Below, piece after piece: positions 21,264 to 33,063 of a stretch of DNA of 64,000 nt. Source of the stretch: Isoetes taiwanensis (lineage: Eukaryota; Streptophyta; Lycopodiopsida; Isoetales; Isoetaceae); assembly GCA_021234155.1 (NCBI GenBank), contig JAJEKV010000004.1, positions 21,059,619 to 21,123,618 of the forward strand, in the 5' to 3' direction. The notes beneath the pieces are model-generated. The model was not told the origin of the DNA. It worked only from the letters and a program-made list of their open reading frames with translations, and did not search any database. The position numbers and the translations under genes are program-made. Numbering within the stretch: the stretch's first letter is position 1; every line of letters begins with the position of its first letter.

Positions 21264-22539
21264 GAAGGAAGCATCATTTCCCATGCCACTCTTTCAAATA
21301 GAATGGGCTGCCTAAATTCTAACGATCAGAAGGCTGTCATGAAACTAACAAAAAAAGTCTCGTAGCCGGTGCCGAAGCCAGTGCTGTGCGTTTGATTTCC
21401 ACTTTAAAATTTGCTCCAAATACTAAGTAGTTTGATTTGATTTGCACTTTAAAAATTGCTTTCATAAGACCTTAGCCAAGGCCCATACATCTTGTCTTTG
21501 GGCAAACTTAGGTAGTCCAACAATATACATTTCTTTGTTCAAATTCAGATCACCTGCAAACCAAAAAATAATATTATAATTTCCAGTAGCAAGTGCTTGG
21601 GCAAACTTAGGTAGTCCAACAATATTTTAGTCCAACAATATACATTTCTTTGTCCAAATTCAGGTTACTTGCAAACCAAAACATAATAGTAAATGAAGAA
21701 GAGTTTTGTTGTTAGAATAAGGCTGCAAATTTTCGTCAAGAGCGTCTTATTATAAAGGATTAGGAAGACATCTACCAAAGGGTTTGGAGCTTGGTAATAC
21801 GGATTTGTAAATGATTTGCAAAGGTTTCGTTGTTGCAATAAGGTTGCAAAATTTTATTTTTTTACCTCATGCATGTGATAACAAAATGCAACATTTTAGG
21901 GGAATGGAGGTTTGGACTCCATTTCCAATTTCGCAGATGGAGCCCTGCAGTCGACGTTTGCAGTTCACCTGCAAAACCGGGACCTCCATTCCCCTACAAA
22001 ATCGAAATAAGGGAGCTATTTTTCAACCTTCTGCCTCTTCTTGCAAAGATTAACTGCAAAGGACAAATCATACTTCTTCCAAACAGTTGTGAAGAACAGA
22101 GCTTCTGCCTCTTCTTGCGAAGATTTATCTGCGAAGAACAGGTCTTCTTTTAAATCAATAGCAGCTTCACTTGGAGAGTTTTTCTCAATGGGTACTAGTA
22201 GTAGTGAGGCCCCCAAATGTATCTCTATGAACACCTTAAAGAAAATCCCAGATCATGTTGTTTTTAAAGGGTAGAAGGGTAACAGAATTTTGTTTCAACA
22301 GGAGGTTACCTGGAAGAAGGCAGAATCAGGAAGAAGATGCTTTAGAGTTTTGCTACCCACTGGATGTGATTCACCTACCCAATATCTGATCAGTTTAAGA
22401 GTTGGAGAAGGCTTGGAGGTATACAAAGCTCTCCATATTATCTTAGCAGGGCAAAAGTATGCTGGTGGGGTACAAATAAACGCGATGCAGCACCCAGCAC
22501 CCAGCACTTTCCATCACCTTTTTTTTTTGTTTTTCATAA

Positions 22540-23030
22540 TCGGCCATGCAATTCGATCATACATGTAAAATTTCAGGGCCTAATTTGGGATATTGAGTGA
22601 GCAATTAGAGAAAACCCATTTTTGCAGCAATTTTGGTAAAACAGAAAAAAATTTCTTAATTCAGCCCAAATTAAGCTAAATCAGATGGGGCTTTTCAGAT
22701 TTTCATAATCGGCCATGCACCCATATCCTACGTGCAAAATTTCAGAACCTAATTTGGGATATTGTGTGAGCAATTAGAGAAAAACCATTTCTGCAGCAGT
22801 TTTGGTACAGTGAAGAATTTTTTAATTCAGCCCAAATTAAGCTAAATCAGCTGGAGCTTTTCAGATTTTCATAATCGGCCATGCACCCATATCCTATGTG
22901 CAAAATTTCAGAACCTAATTTGGGATATTGAGTGAAAAATTAAAGAAAAACCATTCTTGCAACAGGTTTTTTGTAAAACAGTGAGAAATCTCTTAAGTCG
23001 GCCCAATTTAAGCAAAATTAGATGGGCTTT
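22540..23030. repeat. three tandem copies of an about 165-bp unit
   Basis: Units start at about 22540, 22703 and 22867. Each begins TTTTCATAATCGGCCATGCA and includes AATTTGGGATATTG and AGCCCAAATTAAGC. The same array is present in the duplicate at about 36554-37045. Confidence 0.85.
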
Positions 23031-23339
23031 TAGGCTGGATATGGTCGAAATGACAATCCTACCTTGGTGGATAAGTTTTATGAAAAGATATGATGGATTG
23101 AGCAACTAATTGGAGATTCACATGCCAATTTGGAGTTTGGATCATTTCTGTGCACTAGTCAGACTCCAATCTAATGAAATCGATGCTAATCTGATGGAAA
23201 ATTCGAGCAATGTGGAACGATTCTTGGCTGAAGAATCCTTTTAACAAATGAAGGGTGTAAAAAAACGAACTCACCAGCACCCAAAAAAAAGCAGGAAGCA
23301 GGGATGCTAAAAGCATGCGTCCGGACGCGTGCTTTTGCA

Positions 23340-23700
23340 CCCCACAGCATACTTTTGCCCAGCAGCTAATGCTTGAGCCTGGATAAATAGATCTTTACAC
23401 CCAAGTCCTCCTTGTTTCCTAGACCTGATCACATCTGACCAGACTACCTTATGTACCCCTTGTCATATGAATTTTCTAATGGCAGACTCAATAAGCTTAT
23501 ATGAGGCTTCATCAGCAATAACAGCAGAAGAGAAAAAAAACATGGGTGCTTGCTACCACATCATTGGCAATTTCAACCCGACTTGCTAGAGAGGGTGTAG
23601 AGGGATACATTTGAAGTTTCCTCTTGATTCTAGACACTATGGGATCCCATAACCCATGTATAGAGCTGTTGATAGCAGGGGAATCCCGAGGATCTTGGGT
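23340..23700 (-). pseudogene. L1-type LINE ORF2 fragment (post-RT region)
   Basis: The minus strand encodes a plant L1 LINE signature with one frameshift and a stop: KILGIPLL, then RIKRKLQMYPS and SLASRVEIANDVVAS, then ESAIRKFIW, then KQGGLGCKDLFIQAQALAAG. These correspond to the segment after the RT catalytic domain. Its upstream part, with the RT active site, lies at 39413-39700, on the other side of the Ty3/gypsy LTR. So the chromovirus inserted into this LINE between GRLGC and APKILG. Confidence 0.8.
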
Positions 23701-23705
23701 GCAGC

Positions 23706-25363
23706 TGTGACGTCCCCTACTCGTATACGGTGCCCTCACCGTATACAAACAGGAGTTCATCCCCCATACCAGCTCCATGCTAATACAGGGCCCTCCACAC
23801 GACACTGCAACCCTGACGGGTTCCAGTGGGAAGAGTGGAAGGGTCATTGCACCCCGTCTCCCTCAGGGCCTACCTAGCTGCAGAAGCGTGAACATACATG
23901 TCAGTAGCACATACATCAACATCATAGGACCATCACGACGGATGGTCCTCCACATATCTGCATAGACAAAGATCAGCACATCACATAGGGAATCCTACCC
24001 AAGGCTCAGACTCAAAGGGATGACTGACGGCTTGGGTCTCCAGAGTTCATTGCGCAGGTAATTCATGGCAATGGATTTGGGCGGCATATGAACATGGCTT
24101 AGGGTTGTCCACTCCATCCGCCCCCCCTCAGGCACACACTTTGCGAGTGGTGCGAAAAGTGTCGGGACCGATCTGTAGCCCGCCCGGATGCATAGCCAAA
24201 GGGGCTATTCTGGGTTCATCCTCCCGATTCGATGGGGCAGTGTAGGGATCACTCCCTCCGAGATCTACATGCCGACTCAAAGGTGACTAGAGGGCCCTTT
24301 GCCCGTATTCGATGAACCCACCGGAAAGTGAACACCACTTCACGGGTGTCGAGCCCATGCCTTGCCCACACGCAGTGGCAAGGCATTAGACCTAGTCACA
24401 ATGATCCCTGGTAGGCTTTAACACCAGAGGGATCGTTCAAGAGTCAGAACATGAACCTCCTTCTTAGCCAGTCGGCCCCTCCACCCACATCCGGTGTGGC
24501 TCTTGTGCCAAGGCCGAATCTACGGTGTGCTAGAGAGGCTACTCTAGGAGCATCAACTACAAAGCTTTAGGTCTCTACCCCCCTTCCCAATACAAGGAGT
24601 GCATAGAGATACCTCATCCATATACTTCACAGAGAACTAAAGAACTAGATCTAATCTACAACATAGAGTTAGGTTCTTTAGTTAGAATCTGCTATCTAGG
24701 GATCTAGAGGGCTGCTATGGGCAATCTAATAGGCTAAACCTACTGATTCAATGACTAAAATAGGGTTTAGACTATCTAATTGGCCAAATACGATCCTTGA
24801 GGGGCTCCTCGACTGAGCTCGACCATCCTGGAAACTTTCGAATCTAGAGGAACTAAGGATGCAATTCTCAGCAGAGTGCGGGATGCGTTTTAATTTGTTG
24901 AGGCAGCCAAAACAGAGTTCTAAAGCCCTAAAATCGAAAATTGGGCTAGCTAGGGTTTCCTACCCTATATAGACAAGGGGGTTGGCTAGGGTTTCCAATT
25001 ATCCCCTTTTGGCATGTGGGATAATTGGAAATGGGCCCACTTGCCTTTAAGGGCTAGGTGGCCAAATGTGCACACATGGAAATGTGTGCACACATTAATG
25101 TGTACATTGGAAAATGTGCACATTAATTGCACTTATGGGTGTGGCCCACTTGGCATGAAGTGTCCACTTGGAAATGTGTGCCCACATTAATGTGTACATT
25201 GGAAAATGTGCACATTAATAGTTGCACATATTTCTGGCGAGTTGCCCCCTAGGGCTACCCACCTGGCTACACGCTAGCGTACACGTCAGCCGGAGTGGCG
25301 TGTACGCGTGACGAGGCAGTACAGTATACGTCATGGGACCGTATACTGTGCTGGAACGTCACA
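23706..25363 (-). mobile_element. 3' LTR of the Ty3/gypsy chromovirus
   Basis: On the plus strand the LTR starts TGTGACGTCCCC and ends GGAACGTCACA, so it has TGTGACG / CGTCACA ends. Outside the left end is GCAGC (23701-23705), the same 5 bp that follows the right LTR (39408-39412), a good target-site duplication. Inside the right end (minus strand, just upstream of the LTR) is a polypurine tract. Orientation is minus, as for pol. Length is 1658 bp. Tandem segments containing AATGTGTACATTGGAAAATG occur twice near 25090-25220. Confidence 0.9.
24960..24975 (-). promoter_or_regulatory. LTR TATA box
   Basis: On the minus strand the LTR contains TTGTCTATATAGGGTAGG, a canonical plant TATA box in the position expected for the U3/R boundary. 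A copy is present in the second LTR near 39000-39010. Confidence 0.6.
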
Positions 25364-25376
25364 TTCTCCCCACCTT
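25364..25376 (-). other. polypurine tract
   Basis: The minus strand reads AAGGTGGGGAGAA immediately before TGTGACG of the 3' LTR. This is the plus-strand priming site expected of a Ty3/gypsy element and fixes the LTR boundary and the element's orientation. Confidence 0.85.
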
Positions 25377-26218
25377 GAATTGATGCTGTCCGCAGCATCG
25401 TGGGTCTCCCCACCTTGGAATCTTCCTAACCTGCAATCAACCTGATGCATACGATATACTATTATCCCTACACATTTATTAAGATTACCTTAAGGTAATA
25501 TTTTTAGGACATTATCACAACATTATATTATGAAATAACTTATCAATTCATAACATCATTAAAACAGGTTATCCAATAATTCACTTAATCATGACAATTA
25601 AGTTTATCAAAATTAAAATTAACGTCCCTGGGTTTCTTTCATTCCTTGCAACACATTCAAACAAAATTTGTGTTGCAAGTCTTCATCTTCGACCTCCTTG
25701 CCCTCGGGCGCTCTATTGGGCAAGTCAGAAGTCGCCACGTTAGTACCATTTAATTATTAATAAAATTTTGGTTATATGGTGACCACCCCACCTATCTACA
25801 TGGATGCATGGCTAATCTCCCCGTAGGAAGAGGGTGAATCTTCCATTATGGTCAGGAGGAGACAGCCTATATGCCTATATGCATTTCGTGCCTACACCCT
25901 AGTTGCCCAACGTGGAGGATAGGTCCTTCCAGGTATATGGGGCGTGAAGGCCTGATTCCTCCTATCAAAGCATATATGGGGCTAGAGGTGTTTTCCCTAT
26001 CAATGCATTCCTTAATGACCTCCTTTCTCTCGAGGTCGTCTACTTCCGTGGGACAGAAGTAGACTTTCTAATCTACCTTCCACTCACCCAAGCGGAAACG
26101 CGGTCATGCCTACATTGACATTACACCACGCCCTAGAGATCACCGTAGTGGTCCCATCATCGGTAACAACGCATGCGACCCATACTAAGCATAGGTGGCA
26201 TGCGTAGATTAATCTTAA
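25377..26218 (-). other. 3' untranslated region of the chromovirus
   Basis: Between the chromodomain stop and the polypurine tract there is no coding region on the element's strand. An open frame at 25871-26062 on the plus strand has no motif. Confidence 0.55.
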
Positions 26219-26455
26219 TTACACAAGAATTAACCTACACAAATCGACATGCACGAGGCGATTTCTTCTTGGAGATGACCTTGCCGTCCCATTGCTCCAT
26301 AAACTGTGGATCTTTGCTTTTACTAAATCTTTCTTAAGTACCCACGTCGCGTCTTCCACTGGTAAGTGTTTCCACTTGACCAAATACTGGAGGAATTCTG
26401 ATCTCCTCGTTTTCTTGAGAGCTTTATCAAGAATCAATTCTGGAACTATTTCCAG
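26219..26455 (-). pseudogene. chromodomain at the integrase C-terminus
   Basis: In the same frame as the integrase C-terminus but separated from it by a single TAG. It reads PELILD, then FLQYLVKWKHLPVEDATW, then KKDLVKAK: the beta strands, Trp and ATW of a chromodomain. Of the three cage aromatics of HP1, only the Trp of VKWK is recognisable, as in the group II chromodomains of plant chromoviruses. Chromodomains steer integration toward particular chromatin. Its presence assigns the element to the chromoviruses. Confidence 0.85.
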
Positions 26456-27587
26456 CTACTCCTCCGTCATTTCCAACAACGTTGGAGAATCCAAGACTTC
26501 GTCTGGGTTTGGAGTATGCTTCTTCAACAAACTCACGTGGAAGACCTTATGAATCTTTAGGTGTGCTGGCAAGTCTAGCTTGTAGGATTGATTACCTACT
26601 CTCTTGACTATTCTGAAAGGTCCAGCCCACCTTGGAGCAAGCTTCTTACAATTCCCGATCCTGAGCTTCGCTTGTTTCACCTTGATCTTGAGCCAAACAT
26701 CATCTCCAACTTTGAACTCTCTTACTGTTCGATGCTTGTCGGCGATGCTCTTCTGACGACTTCTTGCTGCTAGCAGATAACCTCGAACTTCTTCCACAAG
26801 CCGCTTTGATATATCGCCAACATCTGGCTGCGAAACTTCCACTTTTGACACGGGGTTGTGCCAAGTGTGCGGAGTTAAACGCGATAGCGTAATTGATCAT
26901 AAAGCGGCGACATTTGGGATGATTCACGCTTGGTGCTATTGTATGCAAACTCCACCAAGTGAATAAATTCTTCCCACATACTTTGCTTATTCGGACATAG
27001 TTTAGTAGCATGTCCTCTAAAAATCTGTTGGTCCGCTCCGTCGGCCATTCGATGCGAGGATGATATGCCGTGCTCATGGATAGCCGATGCGGATTGTCGC
27101 CAAAGAGGTCTTGCCAAAAGGGCTCATGAACCGGATCCTCGTCGGAGATGATCTCCCTTGGCATGCCATGAAGCCCTGAAGATCTCTTTGGTGAAGAGCT
27201 TTCTTTGTATCCATAGCTGTATCGTGGTCCGCAAGGCACAAAATGTGCTATCTTAGACAACTTGTCGACCACTACCATCAAGGCATCCTTCCCTCTTGCT
27301 GTTCTTGGGAGTCCTGTGATGAAATCCATGCTGATTACCTCCCACTTAGCGTTCGGCACCGCTAATGGCTCTAATGCCCCTGGAATTCGAAGCTGCTCCG
27401 CCTTTGTCTGCTGACATAGCTGGCATTCCTTGATGTAGCGAGCCACCTGCTTCTTCATTCCTGGCCAATAATAGCTGCTGCGTACCTTGAAATATGTTTT
27501 CATGAATCCCGCATGGCCAGCTATTGGGCTGTTGTGCGTGTCATGGAGGATCAATTTCCTTATACCTGATGATTCGGGTACGCACAA
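26456..27587 (-). pseudogene. Ty3/gypsy integrase
   Basis: It contains the zinc-binding region (GHAGF, YYWPGMKKQVARYIKEC, LCQQTK) and the catalytic core: Asp in ISMDFITGLP, Asp in ISDEDP, Glu in PTERTNRFLED. The GPY/F module follows (APRWAGPFRI, HKVFHVSLLKKH). Frameshifts near 27000 and 26870 split the core from the C-terminal part, and a TAG at 26456-26458 ends it before the chromodomain. It would insert the cDNA into the genome; as it stands it is inactive. Confidence 0.9.
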
Positions 27588-29272
27588 CTTGTTCTTATGG
27601 TATAACAGGTTGCCTTCCTTCTTAAATGCTTAAAGGCTTCCCGCTCCTTATCTGTTCTAGCCTCCCTAGAGAGACTTGCCCATACTTCCTTGAAATCCGT
27701 GTCCGTTGGCAAGGACTCTTCGATCTTCTTACCAAAGTCGCTGGAGATCGTCGAAATTGCATTGCAATGCACTCTAGTTGTCAGGGGATGCCTTGAAAGC
27801 GCATCCGCTACCACATTGAGCTTCCCTGGCTTGTAGACTATATCAAAGTCGTACTCTTCAAGGAACTCCATCCACCTTCTTTGCCTCAGGTTGAGGTGTG
27901 GTTGCGTGAATACATATTGGAGGCTCTGGTGGTCTGTATCCAATTGGAACTTCCTTCCCAAAAGGTAGTGCCTCCAAATTCTTAATGCCCTGACAACCGC
28001 AAGCAATTCCTGATCGTGCGTGGGGTAGCGCGTTTCGGCGTCGTTCATCTTCCTAGAATCGTACGCTACCACCCGCTCTTCTTGCATAAGCACTGCTCCT
28101 GTAGCTATCTTACTTGCGTCCGTCGCTACAAGCTTATCTTTCTCCGGGTCCGGCAGGGTTAAGACTGGGGCTGTTGTTAAAGCTTCCTTCAACAATTCAA
28201 ACCCTGCTTGGGCTTTCTTGTGCCAATGCTTTGCCCAATCTTTCACTTTCTCCGCCCGCGTCAAGTCCGTTAGCGGGGCTGCTATCTTGGCAAAGTTCTT
28301 CACGAACTTCCTATAGTACCCTGCTAGGCCGAGAAAACTTCTGACTTCATGCATATTCTTCGGCGCCGGCCACTGAATGACGGCTTCAATCTTTGTAGGA
28401 TCCGTCGAGATGCCTTCTGCTGAGATCACATGGCCTAGATACTCCACCTTCTCTGTTGCGAAGTGGCACTTCGACAACTTGGCGTACAACTGGTGCCTCT
28501 TCAACTTCTCCAGCACTCCTCTCAATTGTTGTACGTGCTCTTCAAGGGATCTGCTATACACCAAAATGTTATCAAAGAAAATAATCACAAAGGTGTCTAA
28601 GAACTCCCTGAAGATGTCGTTCATTAGCCTCATGAACGTTGCGGGGGCATTCGATAAGCCGAAGGGCATTACCGTGAACTCATAGTGCCCATACCGCGTT
28701 CTGAAGGCGGTCTTATGGATATCTTCTTCCTTTATCCTGATCTGATGATAACCTGACCTTAAGTCGATTTTGGAGAAGATCTTTGCACCTTGGAGCTGAT
28801 CCATCAAGTCATCCGATCTGGGGAGCGCGTACTTGTTCTTAATGGTGTTCTTGTTCAACTGCCTATAGTCTATGCACATCCTTAAACTGCCATCCTTCTT
28901 CTTAACGAAGAGAATGGGCGCTCCAAATGGCGAAACACTAGGTCTAATAAAACCTAGGTCAAGCAGCTCCTGCAACTGCTTCTTTAACTCCGACAATTCC
29001 TGCGTTGTCATTCTATATGGAGCCTTGCTCGTTGGCTTTGTTCCCGGTTCAAGTGCAATCTCGCACTCGACTCCCCTGTAAGGAGGGAGCTGCTTGATCT
29101 CGTCTGGAAAGAGATCGTGGAACTCCGTGATCAACTTAGCTACTTGCTTCGGCAACTTGCTGAGCACGTTGTCTTCTTTGCTTCCTTCCGATTCCGGCTC
29201 ACTAATCTCAAGCTTGAAGATGTATGCCACCTGCTCGCTCTTGATGCACTTGAACAGCCTCTTAGAAGACAT
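27560..29272 (-). pseudogene. Ty3/gypsy reverse transcriptase and RNase H
   Basis: A 570-residue open frame. RT motifs appear in order: [68 protein letters not shown]. RNase H follows: [43 protein letters not shown]. The usual YxDD active site is FFDN, so the second catalytic Asp is Asn, which should abolish polymerisation. The frame overlaps the integrase reading by 28 nt in another frame, so a frameshift separates them. A TAG at 29276-29278 separates it from protease. Confidence 0.92.
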
Positions 29273-29275
29273 GCA

Positions 29276-29660
29276 CTACATGATGGGGACAACTTCTTTA
29301 CCTGTGATTTCGATGATCTTGCCGTCAGGCGTTGGGAAGGTCACTTTCCGCTTCCCACAGTCGATAATGGCCCCTGCTGGCCCAAGGTACTCCATTCCTA
29401 TGATCAAGTCATACTTGCCAATGCCCATTACTTCTGCCCCCATCTGGATATTAATCCCTGGCAAGTCGATGTCGAAGTTAATTCTCTTGCCCGCCGTCTG
29501 CCTTACTGCACCACTTGCTAAGACAACGGGTCTTGGCTTGGACTTTAGCGGCTTCAACTTCAACATTTGAACCATTCTGGGGGATGCAAAGTTATGGCTA
29601 CTTCCTGAGTCTATCAAGACTATGAAAGACTTAGCCTTGGCCTTCCCTACTGTGGAAATT
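29276..29660 (-). pseudogene. retroviral-type aspartic protease
   Basis: It reads IVLIDSGSSHNFAS, the DSG active site of a retropepsin, then VVLASGAVRQTAGK, then DLIIGMEYLGPAGAIIDC, the usual second half. It ends VVPIM then TAG, in frame with RT. It would process the Gag-Pol polyprotein. The reading upstream toward gag is frameshifted. Confidence 0.85.
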
Positions 29661-29789
29661 ACCTTGTCGCGGCTCTACGCTTTTGCTGTATCTATTGCGG
29701 CAAAGATATGACACTCACCACGAATGTAGTCGGTGCTTCTTCGCCGTCGTCGTCGACGGTCGTCCCAATCTCCCAACTCTGCTAGAGCT

Positions 29790-31060
29790 GCACTCATGGC
29801 GAGGGGCGGTTTGTTGTCCTATGGCTTGGCTGGAAGCACACGAAGCCTGATTGCTTTTCTATGCACTCCTGCCTCTTTTCCTTGGGCATCGCCGCAAAAG
29901 GATCGTGCTTGCTTTGGAGTAGTTTGACCCTTCCTGCTTGTCCTTGAAGGACACACGCTTCTTCTCTGCTTTGCTTCCCACGGTTTGCCACCATGTGGGG
30001 CTCTTTGGGGCTGGGTGGGCTGCCACGGGGCTATAGCTTCACGTCGCCTTGCCTTTATCACGGAAATCGCTGGCTGCATACGCGCTATTCTGGGTCCGAC
30101 CCCAAAGCTTATAGCCTTGGACTCGCGCCGATCTTTGTCCTAGGGTTTATTGCTCTCACAAGCTTGCGGATCTCCTCATTCACCCCTCCATATAGCTTTC
30201 CTTTGCATGCTTCTCTCCCAACCCGGCTCGCTCTGACCTTAGCCTCATGAATTCCTACGTATATTTACGGGTGATTTGTTTCCCTGTTGGAGCCTATAGA
30301 AGCTGCTTTGCATCATGCTAGACTTATGTTCCCTTGGGGCGTAATGGCGCTTGAAGGCTTTAGCGAACTTTACGAACTTACAAGCATCCTGCTTAAGCCA
30401 TGTGCCTTTGCATAACCCTTCCACCAAATCCGGCGGCTCCTTTCAAGTTGGCTGTTGCAACTCGCCTTTGTCTTTATCTTTCATGCCATAAGCGTTGCCG
30501 TACTCACTCATTTCGTCCAGCCATGCCCTCGCTTCTAATCGACCTGTTCTCCCCGAGCCATTTCGATTCAGGGCCTTCCATACATTGCCGGTCGCGGAAT
30601 CTACCATCTTACGGTAGTCGAGACCACTGGTGTCTCTTTTGTCGCCCATCACGGGGTGTTCCTCGCCTTCCATCTTGGTGTTCCTTTGCCTTCCATCAAG
30701 ATGCGGTCCACGAGCCTGCTCTTCCTCTTCCTCGAGTCGAGTGCGAGTCGAACTTGAGTCGGAAGATTCGGACTGGAGGATCTCCTTCTCTTGCTCCTCT
30801 TCTTGTCCCTTTCCCGCTCTCGAAGTGATGCTTGCGCGAAGTTGGCGTTGCCTACCGAACCATTCACGCTTTGCGGACAGCAAGGCCTTTATCTGCTCCA
30901 GGTCCGTCCTCATCTGGGATATCTCCTCCTCTGGGGTCATGGGTTCCATATCTTCAAATAGGTTCCTTGCCGGTGGTGGTCTGGGCGGGGTCTGTTCTTC
31001 TATAAGGTCTCGCAGTTGTCGTTCCCCTGCGTTTAGGCTTCTAGCTGCATACACAAGCAA
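29790..31060 (-). pseudogene. gag (capsid/nucleocapsid), frameshifted
   Basis: The N-terminal part (31060-30443) is charged, with a coiled-coil-like MTPEEEISQMRTDLEQIKALL and a long Glu/Ser-rich stretch, then GRLEARAWLDEMSEYG. After a frameshift near 30440 the capsid region continues with FAKAFKRHYAP and SFYRLQQGNKSPVNIR (30427-30245), as in Retrotrans_gag domains. A decayed zinc-knuckle-like CFQPSH follows a Cys about 9 residues earlier near 29830. The true start is uncertain: a TATAAATA lies about 110 bp upstream, and TATGCAG just before CTAGAAGCC could be a splice acceptor. Confidence 0.75.
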
Positions 31061-31169
31061 TTCATGGCTATTTGGTTAGTTTCATTTGTTCTCTTGCATT
31101 GTTTATGTTTGTTGGTATGATTGTGGGGCAAAAATACATCAACAAAGCATTTAAAGTGCAACAGAATTG

Positions 31170-31177
31170 TATTTATA
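31170..31177 (-). promoter_or_regulatory. TATAAATA box upstream of gag
   Basis: The minus strand reads GATATATAAATACAATTC, with the same TATAAATA core as the boxes before the two upstream genes. It lies between the end of the unknown gene and gag. Unlike the other two it has no 67-bp palindrome nearby. In this AT-rich stretch a chance match is possible. Confidence 0.35.
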
Positions 31178-31225
31178 TATCATATAATATTTTAGTACAA
31201 AAAGTCTCCGGGATCAAGAGTTTAA

Positions 31226-32764
31226 CTAGTCTTGAAATCGCCGGTAAGACGGGTTGTCTTCAAGGAACTTCTTAACTTGGGCCGTCCCTACTGAGTGACC
31301 CAAGTTCCTGATGATGCTTGCCGACGAGCCTCCCCAGAGATGGCTCTCACGGGTCTTCTACCCCAAGGGTCGGATGTGGGGGCCGCGATCCTTCGCCGAT
31401 CTCGCTGGCGACGGTGGGGTATGGCGAAGTCGAAGAGGTCGAGTGTCATTGCCCTCTTGACCAGGACAGATAGTCGACATTTGTTGCTATTCGAGCATGC
31501 ACGGCCAAGCCTCGAGAGTGCAATCGGCATGAACACTCCTTCTTCACCCGGGGATTTGAACTTGCGGTGTATTACCGCTATTCTCCCATCCATCGGCAGC
31601 GGCAAGTAGTACCTAAGCGACACTGTCGTTGTGTGTCGCCGAAACCTCTCTCGCTTGTTTGGCCTCCGGCTCACGTGCTTGCCCGTACTTCGTCGACCTC
31701 AATTCGGTCGGCTCACCGTAGTCTTCAATTGTGCGGTCGAGCCTCGAGGTCGATTCCTTCTCCTTTTGGGCGGGGTGATGTCGAAGGACTTCGGCATTAG
31801 GATGCTCGTGGTCTTCCCACGGATCCCCATCGTTCTTGGAGGGCGAGGAACTCCTCCTCTGTTGGCAGCTCCCGCTTCGTCCATCATTTGCACGATCTTT
31901 GCCGTAGGGGCTGGATATCGGAGGTCGTCTCCCACATTGTGGCAGGTGTCGGCCTCCCTCACTTGAAGCGGAAAGTCACGAGGGCTCCCCGGACGATGAA
32001 GTCGCCCATGTCGATCTGCCGCGGTTGGTGGAGCAGTTAGTCAACCCGAGCTCCCTCTCCACGCATTGGGAAGGTTACGGATGTCATTTGAGGGAGTAGA
32101 TACTCCTCTCGGTTGATGATGATAGGGGCTAGGCTTGTGATGCCTGTAGCCCAGTGGGGAGCAACTCGATGCCCTTAGGCCTCGCTTTCGGTTGATCAGC
32201 TCTGCTTTCGCTTGGCGCCGTTCTTCGCCTCGAGTCGGTAAGTGCGTGTATCCTTCGTCGTCCGGAGCTCCTCTTCGCCCTCTCTTGACTCATTTCCTGG
32301 CGATCTGCGCGAAGCATCACGCTCTTCTCGCTTTGGACTGCTATGGGGTCTACCTCCATCGGAGGGATAGAGGTTGCCCCCATCGGGTTTTCGGCGCGGT
32401 GGGATAAGAAGATGGCTAGGGCTGCGGTGTAAGAGAAGTACTTGGTCCTGTTGGCTGTCAGGACCATGTAATCAGGCAGCCTCTGCGCCTTGTTAGTCAA
32501 ATACTTAGCGATGTTGGGGACATCGCCCAAGGCTGCTTGAAGGGATGGGCGGGGAACGAAGTATCCTATGCAAGGGGGGACTTGAACAAGGGAGGGTCCT
32601 ACCCTAGCCTGAAATTCCGCTAGCACTTGCCTATATGCTGGGGTTGCATTTAGCGTAGCTTGGATGTCGATTTCCTTCACAAAGACTTGGAAGATGTCGT
32701 TGACATCCGCCTCGGCAGCATGGGCACTGGCGCTGTACCATCGCCCGAAGTCAGCAGTGGCCAT
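31226..32764 (-). pseudogene. unrecognised protein gene upstream of gag
   Basis: The best start is ATG 32764 (context GATCCATGGCC), giving MATADFGRWYSASAHAAEAD, about 120 bp after a TATA box. The first open segment (to 32129, 211 codons) contains YRQVLAEFQARVG, IGYFVPRPSLQAALG and LPDYMVLTANRTKYFSY, then an Arg/Ser-rich tail. Frameshifted continuations look coding: DLRYPAPTAKIVQMMDEAG and FLALQERWGSVG near 31840-31920, RYYLPLPMDGRIAVIHRKF and GEEGVFMPIALSRLG near 31520-31610, and a possible C-terminus KKFLEDNPSYRRFQD ending at a TAG at 31226. The original product may have been about 490 residues. I recognise no family. It shares strand and promoter architecture with the histone-like gene. Confidence 0.6.
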
Positions 32765-32878
32765 GGATCTAGCAAAGAGGGGAGTATCAAACGGATGCAG
32801 AAGCACCTCAGGGAGCTGAAAGATCGCCTAAGCAGTGGGGAGCAAATTTGCAGGGTGCCAATTGAGAAATGGGGGACT

Positions 32879-32886
32879 TATTTATA
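32879..32886 (-). promoter_or_regulatory. TATA box of the unrecognised gene
   Basis: The minus strand reads TTTTCTATAAATAAGTCC, with core TATAAATA, about 115 bp before the ATG at 32764. Two 67-bp palindromes lie 178 and 377 bp further upstream. Confidence 0.65.
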
Positions 32887-33063
32887 GAAAAGGGGAAACC
32901 CTAATTTTTGGATGACCTAGAATTTACTGAGATTAGGCAATTCTGACCTATTAAGGGATGCAATTGCAAGTTTGAAGACTATTTCTAGGGTTTGAGCATG
33001 CTAAGGACAACTACTGAACCTATTGTACAATTTGGAGATCAGTTGGTGAAGAAATGGTACGAG

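Larger units (their letters stand above)
21264..23705. repeat. left-flank segment duplicated at 35281-37726
   Basis: Nearly identical to 35281-37726, with only a handful of differences. It contains dispersed-repeat sequence (part also at 63704-63830), a tandem array and a piece of LINE ORF2, and runs directly into an LTR in both places. It is the downstream target flank of the Ty3/gypsy insertion, duplicated. Not an LTR itself: the LTR starts at 23706 with TGTGACG. Confidence 0.9.

Noticed and set aside
28114-30828. Long plus-strand frames opposite pol and gag
   Set aside because: They are antisense shadows of the retroelement genes, with no motifs of their own.
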